Assembly (NCBI GenBank): GCA_964368965.1
Contig: CAYJDR010000021.1
Location: forward strand, 1 to 39,731
Length of the DNA stretch: 39,731 nt
Direction: 5' to 3'
Source: CAYJDR01 sp964368965
GTDB taxonomy: Bacteria; Chrysiogenota; Deferribacteres; Deferribacterales; Mucispirillaceae
Part shown: one piece after another, positions 24,239 to 32,874 of the stretch
Layout: the number at the start of each line of letters is the position of its first letter
Numbering within the stretch: the first letter of the stretch is position 1
Position numbers and translations under genes: made by a program
The notes under the pieces: generated by a model
Told to the model about the DNA's origin: nothing
Seen by the model: the letters and a program-made list of their open reading frames with translations, nothing else
The model's database searches: none

Positions 24239-25002
24239 TACTTTAAGTTCTTCGTTATCGTATTTATTAAATCAAGTGGCAGAGGAATAATCATGCTTGA
24301 GTTTTGCTTAGATGAAACATCTGTAAGTGTTTGCAAGTATCTAAGTTGTAGCGTGATTGGGTTTTGTGCCATGATTTCAGAAGCTTCAGCAAGTTTAGTT
24401 GATGCTTCAAATTCACCTTCTGCATGGATGATTTTAGCGCGTCTTTCTCTTTCCGCTTCAGCTTGGCGACTCATTGCTTTTTGCATCTCTGCTGGTAAGT
24501 CGATGTGTTTTATCTCAACTGATGAAATCTTAACGCCCCAAGGATCTGTTTGTGTGTCAATAATCGTTTGCATTTCTTTATTGATTTTATCACGGTTCGA
24601 TAATAAGTCATCAAGTTCAAACTGGCCGATAACACTACGCAATGTAGTTTGCGAAATTTGGCTAGTTGCATAGTAAACATCTTCAACAGTTAATATTGCT
24701 TTGTCAGGCGCAATAATTCTGAAATAAACAACAGCGTTAACCTTCACAGATACGTTATCACGAGTGATGATATCTTGCGGTGGTACATCCATAACGATAG
24801 TACGCATGTTAACACGTGCCATTGTTTCGATAAATGGGATAAGGATAGTTAAACCAGGGCCTCTAACACCAACATAGCGACCTAGTCTGAATACAACCGC
24901 CCTTTCAAACTCTTGCAACACTTTGACAGATGATGCAAGTATAACTAATGCGAATACAACTAATACGCCTAAAGCACCTATAGTTCCATAAGCTTCATAC
25001 AT
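24238..25002 (-). CDS. Slipin/stomatin-like SPFH membrane protein
   Basis: A 254-residue SPFH/band 7 protein of the slipin class. It has one N-terminal membrane helix (about 8-27) and then the SPFH core, with LQEFERAVVFRLGRYVGVRGPGLTILIPFIE and MRTIVMDVPPQDIITRDNVSVKVNAVVYFRI. A coiled-coil region follows (AEAERERRAKIIHAEGEFEASTKLAEA), then a hydrophobic C-terminus. Such proteins form large membrane rings and usually pair with an NfeD protease-like partner. No NfeD gene is adjacent here, as the next gene is coaBC. The ATG at 25000-25002 has GGAG eight bases upstream and is chosen over a GTG three codons earlier. Confidence 0.92.
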   Translation of the reverse strand: MYEAYGTIGALGVLVVFALVILASSVKVLQEFERAVVFRLGRYVGVRGPGLTILIPFIETMARVNMRTIVMDVPPQDIITRDNVSVKVNAVVYFRIIAPDKAILTVEDVYYATSQISQTTLRSVIGQFELDDLLSNRDKINKEMQTIIDTQTDPWGVKISSVEIKHIDLPAEMQKAMSRQAEAERERRAKIIHAEGEFEASTKLAEASEIMAQNPITLQLRYLQTLTDVSSKQNSSMIIPLPLDLINTITKNLK

Positions 25003-25030
25003 GATATACACTCCAATAATTTAGTTTAGC

Positions 25031-25059
25031 TTGAAAAATCAAACCACTTCAACTATACT
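25031..25059 (+). promoter_or_regulatory. yicC: Promoter of yicC
   Basis: On the plus strand, -35 TTGAAA (25031-25036) and -10 TATACT (25054-25059) are 17 bases apart. The start site would be near 25066, 38 bases before the yicC ATG. It overlaps the opposing slipin promoter at the -10 boxes. Confidence 0.65.
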
Positions 25060-25080
25060 AGAGTTAAATTAAATTTTCAA
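25052..25080 (-). promoter_or_regulatory. Promoter of slipin-coaBC
   Basis: On the minus strand, -35 TTGAAA (25075-25080) and -10 TATAGT (25052-25057) are 17 bases apart. The start site would be near 25045, about 43 bases before the slipin ATG. The -10 box overlaps the -10 box of the divergent yicC promoter by four bases. Confidence 0.65.
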
Positions 25081-25103
25081 TAATAATAAATTAGGAATAT
25101 TAA

Positions 25104-25496
25104 ATGATTAAAAGCATGACCGGTTACGGCAAAATCACTAACTCTTATGAAAAATTTGACGTAACAGTTGAATTAAAAAGCGTAAACAGCAAATATCTTG
25201 ACCCTTCTTTCAGAATGTCTAAGTCATTGAATGCACTAGAGATACCTATTAGAAATATGCTACAAGAATTGCTTGTTAGGGGCAAAGTTGATGTTCGCAT
25301 TGAACTCAACATGAACATCTCGCAAAAAATGCCTGTATTAAACGATGAACTACTTGTAGGCTACAAAGCAATATTAGATGAAATAGTATCAAAAACAGGC
25401 ATTAACGACGAAGTTAAACTTGAACATATCCTACGTGCACCAGAACTTATCGAATATCGCTCTAACGACGACATTGAAGAAGAGCTACACAAATGA
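25104..25496 (+). CDS. YicC N-terminal fragment (130 residues)
   Basis: The 5' piece of the interrupted yicC. It begins with MIKSMTGYGKI and continues with FDVTVELKSVNSKYLDPSFRMSKSL, typical of the YicC N-terminal domain. It has a proper promoter and an AGGA ribosome binding site. It ends at TGA 25494-25496, before the end of that domain, so on its own it may not fold completely. Confidence 0.7.
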   Translation: MIKSMTGYGKITNSYEKFDVTVELKSVNSKYLDPSFRMSKSLNALEIPIRNMLQELLVRGKVDVRIELNMNISQKMPVLNDELLVGYKAILDEIVSKTGINDEVKLEHILRAPELIEYRSNDDIEEELHK

Positions 25497-25499
25497 GTT

Positions 25500-25976
25500 A
25501 TGGAAACGATGAAAGAATGTATCGAGAAACTTGATGAAATGCGCATTGCTGAAGGCATTGCTATGGGTAACGACGTTAAAGCTAACCTTGCAACACTTAA
25601 AGAAAATGTCGTGAAGATATCTAACGCACGTATCGACGTTTTCGCATTTTGGCATGAAAAATTTACGAAGCGCCTAACTGACTTAGGTGTAGTTGATATC
25701 AACGAAGAACGAATTGTGCATGAAGCTACTGTCTACGGTGAAAAAGCTGATATTTCAGAAGAGCTCACTAGGCTAGATAGCCATACTGACCAATTTGAAA
25801 GCATCATATCTAAAGAGTTCCCTATTGGCAAAAAGCTCGATTTCCTAAGCCAAGAGATACACCGTGAACTTAACACAATCGCATCGAAAAGCTCACGTGT
25901 TGAGATTATCTCTACTGTTGTAGAGTCTAAAGCTATTGCTGATAGGATACGTGAGCAAATCCAAAACGTGATTTAA
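25500..25976 (+). CDS. YicC C-terminal fragment (158 residues)
   Basis: The 3' piece of the interrupted yicC, in the same frame as the 5' piece. The first ATG lies four bases after the TGA, so ribosomes could reinitiate here without a new binding site. The content (LDEMRIAEGIAMGNDVKANL, DSHTDQFESIISKEFPIGKKLDFLSQEIHRELNTIASKS) is the conserved C-terminal YicC/DUF1732 region. Its last four bases overlap the stop of the convergent Sel1 gene. Confidence 0.7.
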   Translation: METMKECIEKLDEMRIAEGIAMGNDVKANLATLKENVVKISNARIDVFAFWHEKFTKRLTDLGVVDINEERIVHEATVYGEKADISEELTRLDSHTDQFESIISKEFPIGKKLDFLSQEIHRELNTIASKSSRVEIISTVVESKAIADRIREQIQNVI

Positions 25977-26455
25977 TTAGGCACATTTACAATAACTTTA
26001 TTAGTTCTATCAATCATTTCAGCAGCTGGTGAGTAACCCTTGTCAGCTGCTTTTTCTAACAACTTATATGCCTCTACCCTATCTTGTGCTACACCGATAC
26101 CATCGTAATACATTAATGCTAGCACCTGATACGCTGGCAAGAAATTTAACTCCGTAGCCTTTTTCAAATACGCTGCAGCTTGCTCAACATCTAGCGGCAC
26201 GCCTTCACCGTATAAATACATATAGCCTATATTGTATGTCGCATTTGGGTGTTGCTTTTTTGCGGCCTTTTCAAACCATTCGTAAGCTTTTGCTTTATCA
26301 ACTTCAACATCAATACCATTTAAATACCTTGCACCTATGCGATATTCTGCACCTGAGTTGCCAAGCTTTGCAAGCTCTAAATCTTTATCTAAGTCTGACT
26401 CTGCAAACGCATTGCATGACATAAGCAACATTATTGTTATTATTAACTTTTTCAT
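25973..26455 (-). CDS. Exported Sel1-repeat protein
   Basis: A 160-residue protein with a signal peptide (about 1-18, MKKLIITIMLLMSCNAFA). The cysteine near the cleavage region could also make it a lipoprotein. It has three Sel1-like repeats: GAEYRIGARYLNGIDVEVDKAKAYEWFEKAAKK, ATYNIGYMYLYGEGVPLDVEQAAAYLKKATEL and AYQVLALMYYDGIGVAQDRVEAYKLLEKAADKG. Sel1 repeats form helical solenoids for protein contacts. It follows the metallophosphoesterase gene by two bases and converges on yicC with a four-base overlap. The partner is unknown. Confidence 0.88.
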   Translation of the reverse strand: MKKLIITIMLLMSCNAFAESDLDKDLELAKLGNSGAEYRIGARYLNGIDVEVDKAKAYEWFEKAAKKQHPNATYNIGYMYLYGEGVPLDVEQAAAYLKKATELNFLPAYQVLALMYYDGIGVAQDRVEAYKLLEKAADKGYSPAAEMIDRTNKVIVNVPN

Positions 26456-26457
26456 GG

Positions 26458-27546
26458 CTACTTCTCAGGCACTAGTTTTATAATAGTTGCTTCTGCATCT
26501 GCACCAAACCTCATAGGTGGCCCAAAAGTGCCAATACCTTTCGTAACATACACTAGCGTATCGTTATAATTGTACAGCCCTTTCAAGTATTCAAACTGTA
26601 TGCTAGCAAGTAGCGTGGCTGGGAAAATCTGTCCACCATGAGTATGCCCGTTCAATATCAAATCTGCACCAGCGTCAACCATATATGGAATACCCACAGG
26701 TTTATGCGCAGCAATAACTATCGGTTCATCTTTATTCAATTTAATAGTTGGCAAAACGCTTTTCATAGTTTCAGTTTTAGCTGATGAGTGACTGTCAACT
26801 GTGTGTTCATCAGGATTGATGTAGTCAAGCCCTAGTATTTGCACGCCTTTAATATCTATCACTTCATTTTCTAGAACGATTATACCATACTCATTAAATA
26901 GTGCCCTTATTTCATCCATGCCGACATATACATCATGGTTGCCCACTGTGAAATACATTGGAACTGTAGTTTCCTTAAATGGTGCTAAGTTTTCATGCGT
27001 TAGTGCAACTTTTGAGTCAAAAAAATCACCGTTAAATATCACTACATCTGGCTGAATTTCGTTTATATCAGCCACAACTTTCATTGAACGCTCAACACCA
27101 GCAAACGCACCAAGGTGCACATCAGGAGCGTGGTAGATAACAACAGGTTCGGTTACGCCCTCTATTGCTAGTTCAATTTCATAGTTTTTGTAATGCTTTG
27201 CGTTAACAGTCGCATAGCCAGCCACAACCAACGATAAAAACAATATACCAACCACAGCAGACCTAGATGAAAGCGGCAACAACCTGCCTATAACAAAGTA
27301 GATGAATGTAAACATCAGCAAGAACGCTAAGTAACCAACCCAGTACATACTGACTTTATAGAAAAAATCGAGCGCACTACCACCATATTTAGATGCTAAA
27401 ATCATCAACACCATGCAACCCATTGTAAAAGTTACAAACCCTATCACATAATAGCGCCTTCTTTTGACGCCGTACCACCCTGCTAATTTATATGGCACAA
27501 ATACTATCAATGATATGATTAGCGCCATTCTTAGTATTTCATACAT
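26458..27546 (-). CDS. Membrane-anchored metallophosphoesterase
   Basis: A 362-residue protein. The N-terminal third has about four membrane helices (residues 5-20, 33-52, 68-88, 98-113). A calcineurin-like phosphoesterase domain follows (about 133-360) with the full metal-site set: APDVHLG (D-x-H), NGDFFD, VGNHD, IAAHKP and NGHTHGGQ. This layout matches the YkuE/YaeI-like group of membrane phosphoesterases, some of which act on lipid or UDP-sugar substrates, but the substrate here is unknown. It starts a two-gene unit with the Sel1-repeat gene and is divergent from the hybrid kinase. Confidence 0.92.
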   Translation of the reverse strand: MYEILRMALIISLIVFVPYKLAGWYGVKRRRYYVIGFVTFTMGCMVLMILASKYGGSALDFFYKVSMYWVGYLAFLLMFTFIYFVIGRLLPLSSRSAVVGILFLSLVVAGYATVNAKHYKNYEIELAIEGVTEPVVIYHAPDVHLGAFAGVERSMKVVADINEIQPDVVIFNGDFFDSKVALTHENLAPFKETTVPMYFTVGNHDVYVGMDEIRALFNEYGIIVLENEVIDIKGVQILGLDYINPDEHTVDSHSSAKTETMKSVLPTIKLNKDEPIVIAAHKPVGIPYMVDAGADLILNGHTHGGQIFPATLLASIQFEYLKGLYNYNDTLVYVTKGIGTFGPPMRFGADAEATIIKLVPEK

Positions 27547-27575
27547 GCAAACACCTCTGTTATCTCTTAGTTATT

Positions 27576-27604
27576 TTAATACCATGCCAGACAAGTTATG
27601 TCAA
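27576..27604 (-). promoter_or_regulatory. Promoter of the metallophosphoesterase-Sel1 unit
   Basis: On the minus strand a perfect -35 TTGACA (27599-27604) and a -10 TATTAA (27576-27581) are 17 bases apart, about 30 bases before the ATG. The rest of the 258-base divergent region up to the kinase is AT-rich. It holds an inverted repeat ATTAAAG/CTTTAAT (27688-27708) of unknown role and no gene that I can see. Confidence 0.65.
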
Positions 27605-27804
27605 AATAAGTTTATAATGTAAAATTATATATTTTTTCGTTGAACATTATCAATAATTTGTATACAAAACATTTTTTTTTAGTTATAATTAAAGAGTTGA
27701 ACTTTAATTCATATTAAGGCTAGACTTATTTGTGAAAAGAACTATATTATATAACTATTAAGAGTGTTTTATATGAACTGAGCACTCCGTTACAAGAGGT
27801 ACAC

Positions 27805-30585
27805 ATGGATCTGTTAAATAGTAGTGCACGCAATTTGCTTAATATTTATGAAGAAGTTTATGATTTAAACCTAAGCAAAGGTACATACGAAGTTGTTTAC
27901 TATACTGAAAACCAATATATTATGGTCGAAATTTCTGGCCTGATATCTACAGCTGTACAATATTTGATAAATAACCTTGTTTATCCTGATGACAGAGCAC
28001 CTTTTGCTCAATTTTTAGATCCAGCCGAGATGTTTAAAACGTTTGAAGAAAGCACTCGCTCGCCTAGTATTGACCTACGTCGTTTAAGGCAAGATAATAC
28101 ATACTCTTGGATTCAAGTTTTAGCAGCTCAACATATAGATGAAGATGGCGACCACCATATAGTACTTGGTGTAATTGATATCCACGATCGCAAAACTCGC
28201 GAGGAACGCGAATACAACAACTACTTCAAAACACTGCAAGCACTTGGCAAAACTTATGTCAATATCTCTGAAATAAATTTAACTCAAAATACGATACGTA
28301 TTATAAAAGAAGATTTATATAAAGAGTTTGAAAGCAAAACCTACTGTATTGAAGAATTTCTTGGAGTGCAGATGAAACCACTTATTCATCCGCTTGATAC
28401 TCCTATTATTGAAACTGTAGTTCAACAGCTTCCTACAATTTATGAAAACAATGCTGAACGCACTTTCGAAGCGCGTATATTGCTAACTAACAATAGCTAT
28501 CAGTGGCGCGAGTTCCACATAATCGCACCTGTTAGAGATGTAACAGATCTTGACAGCGACAAACGCTTACTCCTCACACTTAGAAACATTAGTGAAAGAA
28601 AACTTACAAAATCTCTTGTTGATAAATTTATCTACAACAACGTTGAGTTTATTGCGTTCCTTAACCTCGAAAGCTCAACATACTTTATATATGATGAAAA
28701 CATTGATGACCCTAGACCAGTACCACTATCAAACGAAGTTGAGCTTTTAGTTCGCAAATGTGTTAAAAAAGATATGGCTTACGTCAGGGAACAACTCAAG
28801 GTTGATAACTTACGTGAAAAACTTATCGAAAATGACAACTACACATTTTACTGCGATATGATATCTAATATTGGCGCATTAAAGAAGAAATTTATGTTCA
28901 CTAAACCTGATGCGCATAATGATTTAGTGCTCTTCACTATCACTGATATCACAAACATACATAAGCAAGAACAAGAAAAAAATAACATGCTCGTACAAGC
29001 ACTTAAAGAAACAGAAGTTGCAAACAGAGCTAAAACCGACTTTATCTCTCGCATGTCGCACGATATCAGGACCCCTATGAACGGCGTTATCGGCATGACA
29101 TCAGTTGCACTTAACGCCATTGGCGATGATGAAAAAATTAAAGACTGTCTGCAAAAAATCAACACGTCATCTCAATTCCTACTGACGCTTATCAATGATA
29201 TATTAGATATGTCTAAAATTGAAAGCGGCATGATGACAATGAATAATGCACACTTTAATTTTAGAGAGTTTACAAACAGCATCAATACATTAATTTCATC
29301 ATTTGCAGCTAGCAGAAATGTAAACTTTGAGCTTGAAGTTGATGATTTACTCTACGACTACGACTACGTTGGCGATTCGCTTCGCCTAAACCAAGTTTTA
29401 ATGAACTTACTATCAAACGCTATCAAGTTCACAAACACAAACGGCCTAGTTAGTTTAAAAGTTACAACACATCACAAAACTAGTGAGTTCACATCAATAT
29501 TGTTCACAATCACTGATACTGGCTGTGGCATGTCTAAAGAGTTTATGGCAAAAATGTATGACCCATTTGAGCAAGAAGAAAACGACAAAGCACGTAACCA
29601 AGTCGGCAGTGGCTTAGGGCTTGCTATTGTAAATAACTTAACTAAACTTATGGGCGGTACTATCGAAGTTGAAAGTGAAATCGGCAAAGGTAGCACATTT
29701 TACGTGCAAGTGCCACTAGATATAGCTGAATGTGACAACACTCTTACATCTAGCACACTATTCGATAACGACTTAAAGATACTAATCATCGATGATGACC
29801 CTGTCACATGCGAACATGCACAGCTATTGCTTGAAAAAATCAGCCCTAAGATTAAAACTGATGCAGCACATAATATTAATGACGCACTTGAGTTACTTCA
29901 CGGCGCACATGGGTTTGATAAAATAATACTTGATTGGCGCATACCTAGGTCCAAGCTTTCAACAAACATTGAGCAGCTCACTAGGATGTCTAAACTTGAC
30001 ACTAGCTCTATAATCATGATGACTGCGTACGATATCTCAACATTGAAAAGAGAAGCAAAATCTGCTGGCATAAAAGTGTTTATCCCAAAGCCACTTACAC
30101 AAGAAGCACTGCGCATAGCTATCAGCAAACAAAGTGCAGAAAAAAGTATCAAGCAGATACAAATGAAACCTGCTAGCAATTCTACATATGAAGGCAAACG
30201 CATACTACTTGTAGATGATAACAACATCAACCTTGAGGTTGCAAACTCGTTACTCACTAGCCGTAAAGTTTCTGTTGTATTGGCTAGAAACGGGCAAGAA
30301 GCAGTCGACATCTTTACAAATGCAGAGCCAGGCTTCTTTGATGCTATCTTCATGGATATCAGAATGCCTATCATGGACGGCCTTACAGCAACAAAAGCAA
30401 TACGCAATCTCGACAGACGCGACGCTAAATCAATCACAGTAGTTGGTGTATCGGCAGATGCTTTCCAGCAAGATATCAACACTGCGCTACAAGTCGGCAT
30501 GAACCACTACTTGATTAAGCCAATCGTTATTGACCAACTCAATGAGTTGTTAGCAACGCTTTTCCCATCTGACGAACTTATATAA
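27805..30585 (+). CDS. Soluble hybrid sensor histidine kinase with two receiver domains
   Basis: A 926-residue hybrid kinase without membrane segments or signal peptide, hence cytoplasmic. The N-terminal 385 residues look like several PAS-type sensing domains (for example IDLRRLRQDNTYSWIQVLAAQHIDEDGDHHIVLGVIDIHDRK). A HisKA domain follows with phospho-accepting His about 419 (FISRMSHDIRTPMNGVIGM), then an ATPase domain with NLLSNAIKFT, TDTGCGMS and GSGLGLAIVNNL. Receiver 1 (about 656-775) has DDD, the acceptor Asp about 710 (ILDWR) and Lys in PKP. Receiver 2 (about 785-915) has VDDNNIN, Asp about 851 (FMDIRMPIMDG) and Lys in IKP. Both receivers look functional. No output domain is fused and no Hpt gene is adjacent, so the downstream partner is unknown. 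Confidence 0.94.
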   Translation: MDLLNSSARNLLNIYEEVYDLNLSKGTYEVVYYTENQYIMVEISGLISTAVQYLINNLVYPDDRAPFAQFLDPAEMFKTFEESTRSPSIDLRRLRQDNTYSWIQVLAAQHIDEDGDHHIVLGVIDIHDRKTREEREYNNYFKTLQALGKTYVNISEINLTQNTIRIIKEDLYKEFESKTYCIEEFLGVQMKPLIHPLDTPIIETVVQQLPTIYENNAERTFEARILLTNNSYQWREFHIIAPVRDVTDLDSDKRLLLTLRNISERKLTKSLVDKFIYNNVEFIAFLNLESSTYFIYDENIDDPRPVPLSNEVELLVRKCVKKDMAYVREQLKVDNLREKLIENDNYTFYCDMISNIGALKKKFMFTKPDAHNDLVLFTITDITNIHKQEQEKNNMLVQALKETEVANRAKTDFISRMSHDIRTPMNGVIGMTSVALNAIGDDEKIKDCLQKINTSSQFLLTLINDILDMSKIESGMMTMNNAHFNFREFTNSINTLISSFAASRNVNFELEVDDLLYDYDYVGDSLRLNQVLMNLLSNAIKFTNTNGLVSLKVTTHHKTSEFTSILFTITDTGCGMSKEFMAKMYDPFEQEENDKARNQVGSGLGLAIVNNLTKLMGGTIEVESEIGKGSTFYVQVPLDIAECDNTLTSSTLFDNDLKILIIDDDPVTCEHAQLLLEKISPKIKTDAAHNINDALELLHGAHGFDKIILDWRIPRSKLSTNIEQLTRMSKLDTSSIIMMTAYDISTLKREAKSAGIKVFIPKPLTQEALRIAISKQSAEKSIKQIQMKPASNSTYEGKRILLVDDNNINLEVANSLLTSRKVSVVLARNGQEAVDIFTNAEPGFFDAIFMDIRMPIMDGLTATKAIRNLDRRDAKSITVVGVSADAFQQDINTALQVGMNHYLIKPIVIDQLNELLATLFPSDELI

Positions 30586-30594
30586 CATCGAAAA

Positions 30595-30627
30595 AAGGCA
30601 GGGCTAAAACCCTGCCTTAACTTTTTT
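30595..30627 (+). terminator. Terminator of the hybrid kinase gene
   Basis: AAGGCAGGG (30595-30603) and CCCTGCCTT (30610-30618) form a perfect 9-base stem, followed by a T-run at 30622-30627, ten bases after the kinase stop codon. Confidence 0.88.
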
Positions 30628-30655
30628 AACCTACAACTAAAATATCAACACGTCA

Positions 30656-30692
30656 CAAAAAAAAGGGCGATAACTATAAAAGTCATCACCCT
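30656..30692 (-). terminator. Terminator of the first chemoreceptor gene
   Basis: On the minus strand a 12-pair stem (arms 30681-30692 and 30664-30675, with two G-U pairs) and a 5-base loop are followed by a T-run (30656-30663). It is directional: on the plus strand two of the pairs are lost. Confidence 0.82.
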
Positions 30693-30715
30693 AAATATGT
30701 TTGATTTTAATCTTA

Positions 30716-32728
30716 CTATACTTTAAACGAAGCGACTAACGCCTTTAAGTTCTCAGTACGTACTTGCAAGTGTGAAACCGTTGCTGCAACTTGGCTAATT
30801 GCAGAGTTGCTTTCCTCAATACCTGTAGCGATTGTTTGAGTATTTTCAGACACCATTTGTATAGTGTTAAACTGCTCTGTATTTTTGCCAGATAGCACTT
30901 CTGTATCTCCATAAACAGTTGACACGCTTGAAACAACTTCTTCAAAGCCTGCTGCTGTTTGCTTAATACTTTCAACACCTTCATCAATATATTCACCTGA
31001 TTTCAACATTTCGTTTGAAGCAGCATCTGAGTCTGTTTGCAATGTTGAAATAATGGCCTCAATCTCACTTGTAGCTTTTTGCGTACGCTCTGCAAGCTTA
31101 CGAACCTCGTCAGCAACTACTGCAAACCCTCTGCCAGCCTCACCTGCGCGTGCAGCCTCGATAGCAGCATTTAATGCAAGTAGGTTTGTTTGGTCTGCGA
31201 TATCGTTAATAACAGTTAAAATCTCACCAATATGGCCAGAACTTTCAGATAATCTTGATATCTTCTCAGATAGCGATACTGATTGTTCGCTGATTTTCGC
31301 AATGCTCTCTTGCACTGACACAAGCTGAGCTTGCCCTTCGCTAGTTGACGAATTTGTAGAGTTTAATATGCTTAAGTTTTTATCAAAAGCAACTTTTGAT
31401 TCGCTAGCAGTTTCGCTAATGAAGCCCATGCTAGATACAATCTCACCAACTTGGTGCGTTTGCCCTTCGAAAGTTATTGCGAGTTCTTCCATAGTTGCAG
31501 CAAGCTCATTATTGCTTGATGCCACTTCTTCAGCAGATGCTTTCACTTCAATAATTATGTTTTGTACGTTTGATACAAACTCGTTAAAGTGTGTTGCTAG
31601 CTCTTCAAGTTCATCATGGCTTGTCGTAGAGATACGCCTTGTTAAGTCGCCATCACCTTGAGTAAAGTCTTTAGTGACATTAATAAACCTTCTAAGTGGC
31701 GTTACAACAGTCTTCAACATGATAAACACAATCAATACGCCAATAGCAACTGCAATTAACGACATAACTGAGGCCGCAACTGTAGTAAACTTTAGCCTAT
31801 CAGCTGTAGCTGTAGTATATTGAGCAACTGTAGATAATAATACGTCAGAAACTTTACCTAACTTTTCTATCATATCATAGTAGATAGTTCTGTTTTTATT
31901 TTTGATATCTGCATATTGTTTGCTGATGTCAATAAGATTAATAGTGGCAGCCATTAGTGCTTTATTAGCATCCTCAGCCACATCAACAACCTGCCTAACA
32001 GAGTCTACTTTGATAATAGCTCTAAGGTCATTTAATTGTGTAGCAACTAACTCAAGTGTTTCATAAACAGCTTCAGGTGTAGCAACTTTGAAAGTTTTAT
32101 AGTCTAAATAGTTAATAGCAACAACAGCCACAGAAGATTTAACTTTATCAACAGCTTCTAATGCTTGTGCTAAGCGAATGATATTTGCGACATCTTCGTT
32201 TGCGATAGCATCTTTTTGGAATTGGTTCGCTATGTCATAAAGTTTATTGGTGGTTTCTATCATTACTACATAGTTTTCTTTAAAAACACCGTCTAGCCTA
32301 ATCATTTCGTCAACGATGCCTATTAAGTCTTCATGTGTTTTAATATAACTTTCTGCGGCGTCATAAGTAGCATCCATATCGTTAGCTAGCGTACTAATTA
32401 ATACTTCATCACGGTTTTCAGCAAGCAACTCACGCAGTGCAGCTATGTCAGCATATGACTGTTTTAAAAATCTTTCAGATCCTTCTTTCCTGCTTTGTTC
32501 TGAACTGATTGTGTAGTTTAAAATATTAATGCTTGTTAAAAGGTTAGAACTGTCAAGCTTCTTTTCAGCATTAATAAAAGGCGTATAGACATGAGTGGAA
32601 GCCTCTGCCTCTTTTGATGAAACTGTTGAAAGCGAATAAATTATCACCCCTTGGATAACCCCTAAGATTACCAGTGATATAACCGCAATCACTATTTTTT
32701 TCGTAATAGTAAATCTTATCCCAAACAT
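30716..32728 (-). CDS. Methyl-accepting chemotaxis protein (first of three tandem paralogues)
   Basis: A 670-residue transmembrane chemoreceptor. It has a first membrane helix (about 10-32), a long helical periplasmic sensor region (about 33-300), a second membrane helix (about 308-332), a HAMP domain (about 333-385, PLRRFINVTKDFTQGDGDLTRRIS) and a cytoplasmic signalling domain. The signalling tip DQTNLLALNAAIEAARAGEAGRGFAVVADEVRKLAERTQKAT contacts CheA and CheW. The ATG at 32726-32728 follows GGAGGG; an ATG nine codons upstream lacks such a site and would add residues absent from the two paralogues. The C-terminus (LKALVASFKV) has no CheR/CheB pentapeptide. Confidence 0.95.
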   Translation of the reverse strand: MFGIRFTITKKIVIAVISLVILGVIQGVIIYSLSTVSSKEAEASTHVYTPFINAEKKLDSSNLLTSINILNYTISSEQSRKEGSERFLKQSYADIAALRELLAENRDEVLISTLANDMDATYDAAESYIKTHEDLIGIVDEMIRLDGVFKENYVVMIETTNKLYDIANQFQKDAIANEDVANIIRLAQALEAVDKVKSSVAVVAINYLDYKTFKVATPEAVYETLELVATQLNDLRAIIKVDSVRQVVDVAEDANKALMAATINLIDISKQYADIKNKNRTIYYDMIEKLGKVSDVLLSTVAQYTTATADRLKFTTVAASVMSLIAVAIGVLIVFIMLKTVVTPLRRFINVTKDFTQGDGDLTRRISTTSHDELEELATHFNEFVSNVQNIIIEVKASAEEVASSNNELAATMEELAITFEGQTHQVGEIVSSMGFISETASESKVAFDKNLSILNSTNSSTSEGQAQLVSVQESIAKISEQSVSLSEKISRLSESSGHIGEILTVINDIADQTNLLALNAAIEAARAGEAGRGFAVVADEVRKLAERTQKATSEIEAIISTLQTDSDAASNEMLKSGEYIDEGVESIKQTAAGFEEVVSSVSTVYGDTEVLSGKNTEQFNTIQMVSENTQTIATGIEESNSAISQVAATVSHLQVRTENLKALVASFKV

Positions 32729-32817
32729 ATTTCCCTCCATATTAAAAGTAACCATACATATATACGCATATCGTACACCTATTTTTCAATAAAATAAAGA
32801 TAATTTTATATAAGAGT

Positions 32818-32850
32818 TAAAAAAAATGGTAGCTAACTATCAGCTACCAT
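32818..32850 (-). terminator. Terminator of the second chemoreceptor gene
   Basis: On the minus strand ATGGTAGCT and AGCTACCAT (32842-32850 and 32826-32834) form a 9-base stem with a 7-base loop, followed by a T-run (32819-32826). It lies about 25 bases after the stop codon. Confidence 0.85.
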
Positions 32851-32874
32851 TCATATTTATAAGTTTGAATTGTT

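Larger units (their letters stand above)
25104..25976 (+). pseudogene. yicC: yicC interrupted by one in-frame TGA
   Basis: Read through a single TGA at 25494-25496, this is a continuous 290-codon YicC/YloC protein of normal family length. YicC-type proteins are stress-related endoribonucleases. The N-terminal half starts MIKSMTGYGK, the family signature, and the C-terminal half ends with the DUF1732-type SQEIHRELNTIASKSS...IREQIQNVI. Both halves share one frame and keep family-like sequence right up to the stop (EEELHK-stop-VMETMKECIEKLDEMRIAEG). The gene is therefore either very recently inactivated, misread in the assembly, or translated by readthrough or reinitiation at the ATG four bases after the TGA. 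The two halves are also listed separately. Confidence 0.75.

Noticed and set aside
25494..25535. Selenocysteine insertion signal after the yicC TGA
   Set aside because: No compact hairpin with a suitable apical loop is visible just downstream, YicC is not a known selenoprotein, and the aligned residue is variable.
32700..32800. Sigma-28 flagellar-type promoter upstream of the first chemoreceptor
   Set aside because: A CGATAT element resembles the -10 box, but no TAAA-like -35 element lies at the right distance.
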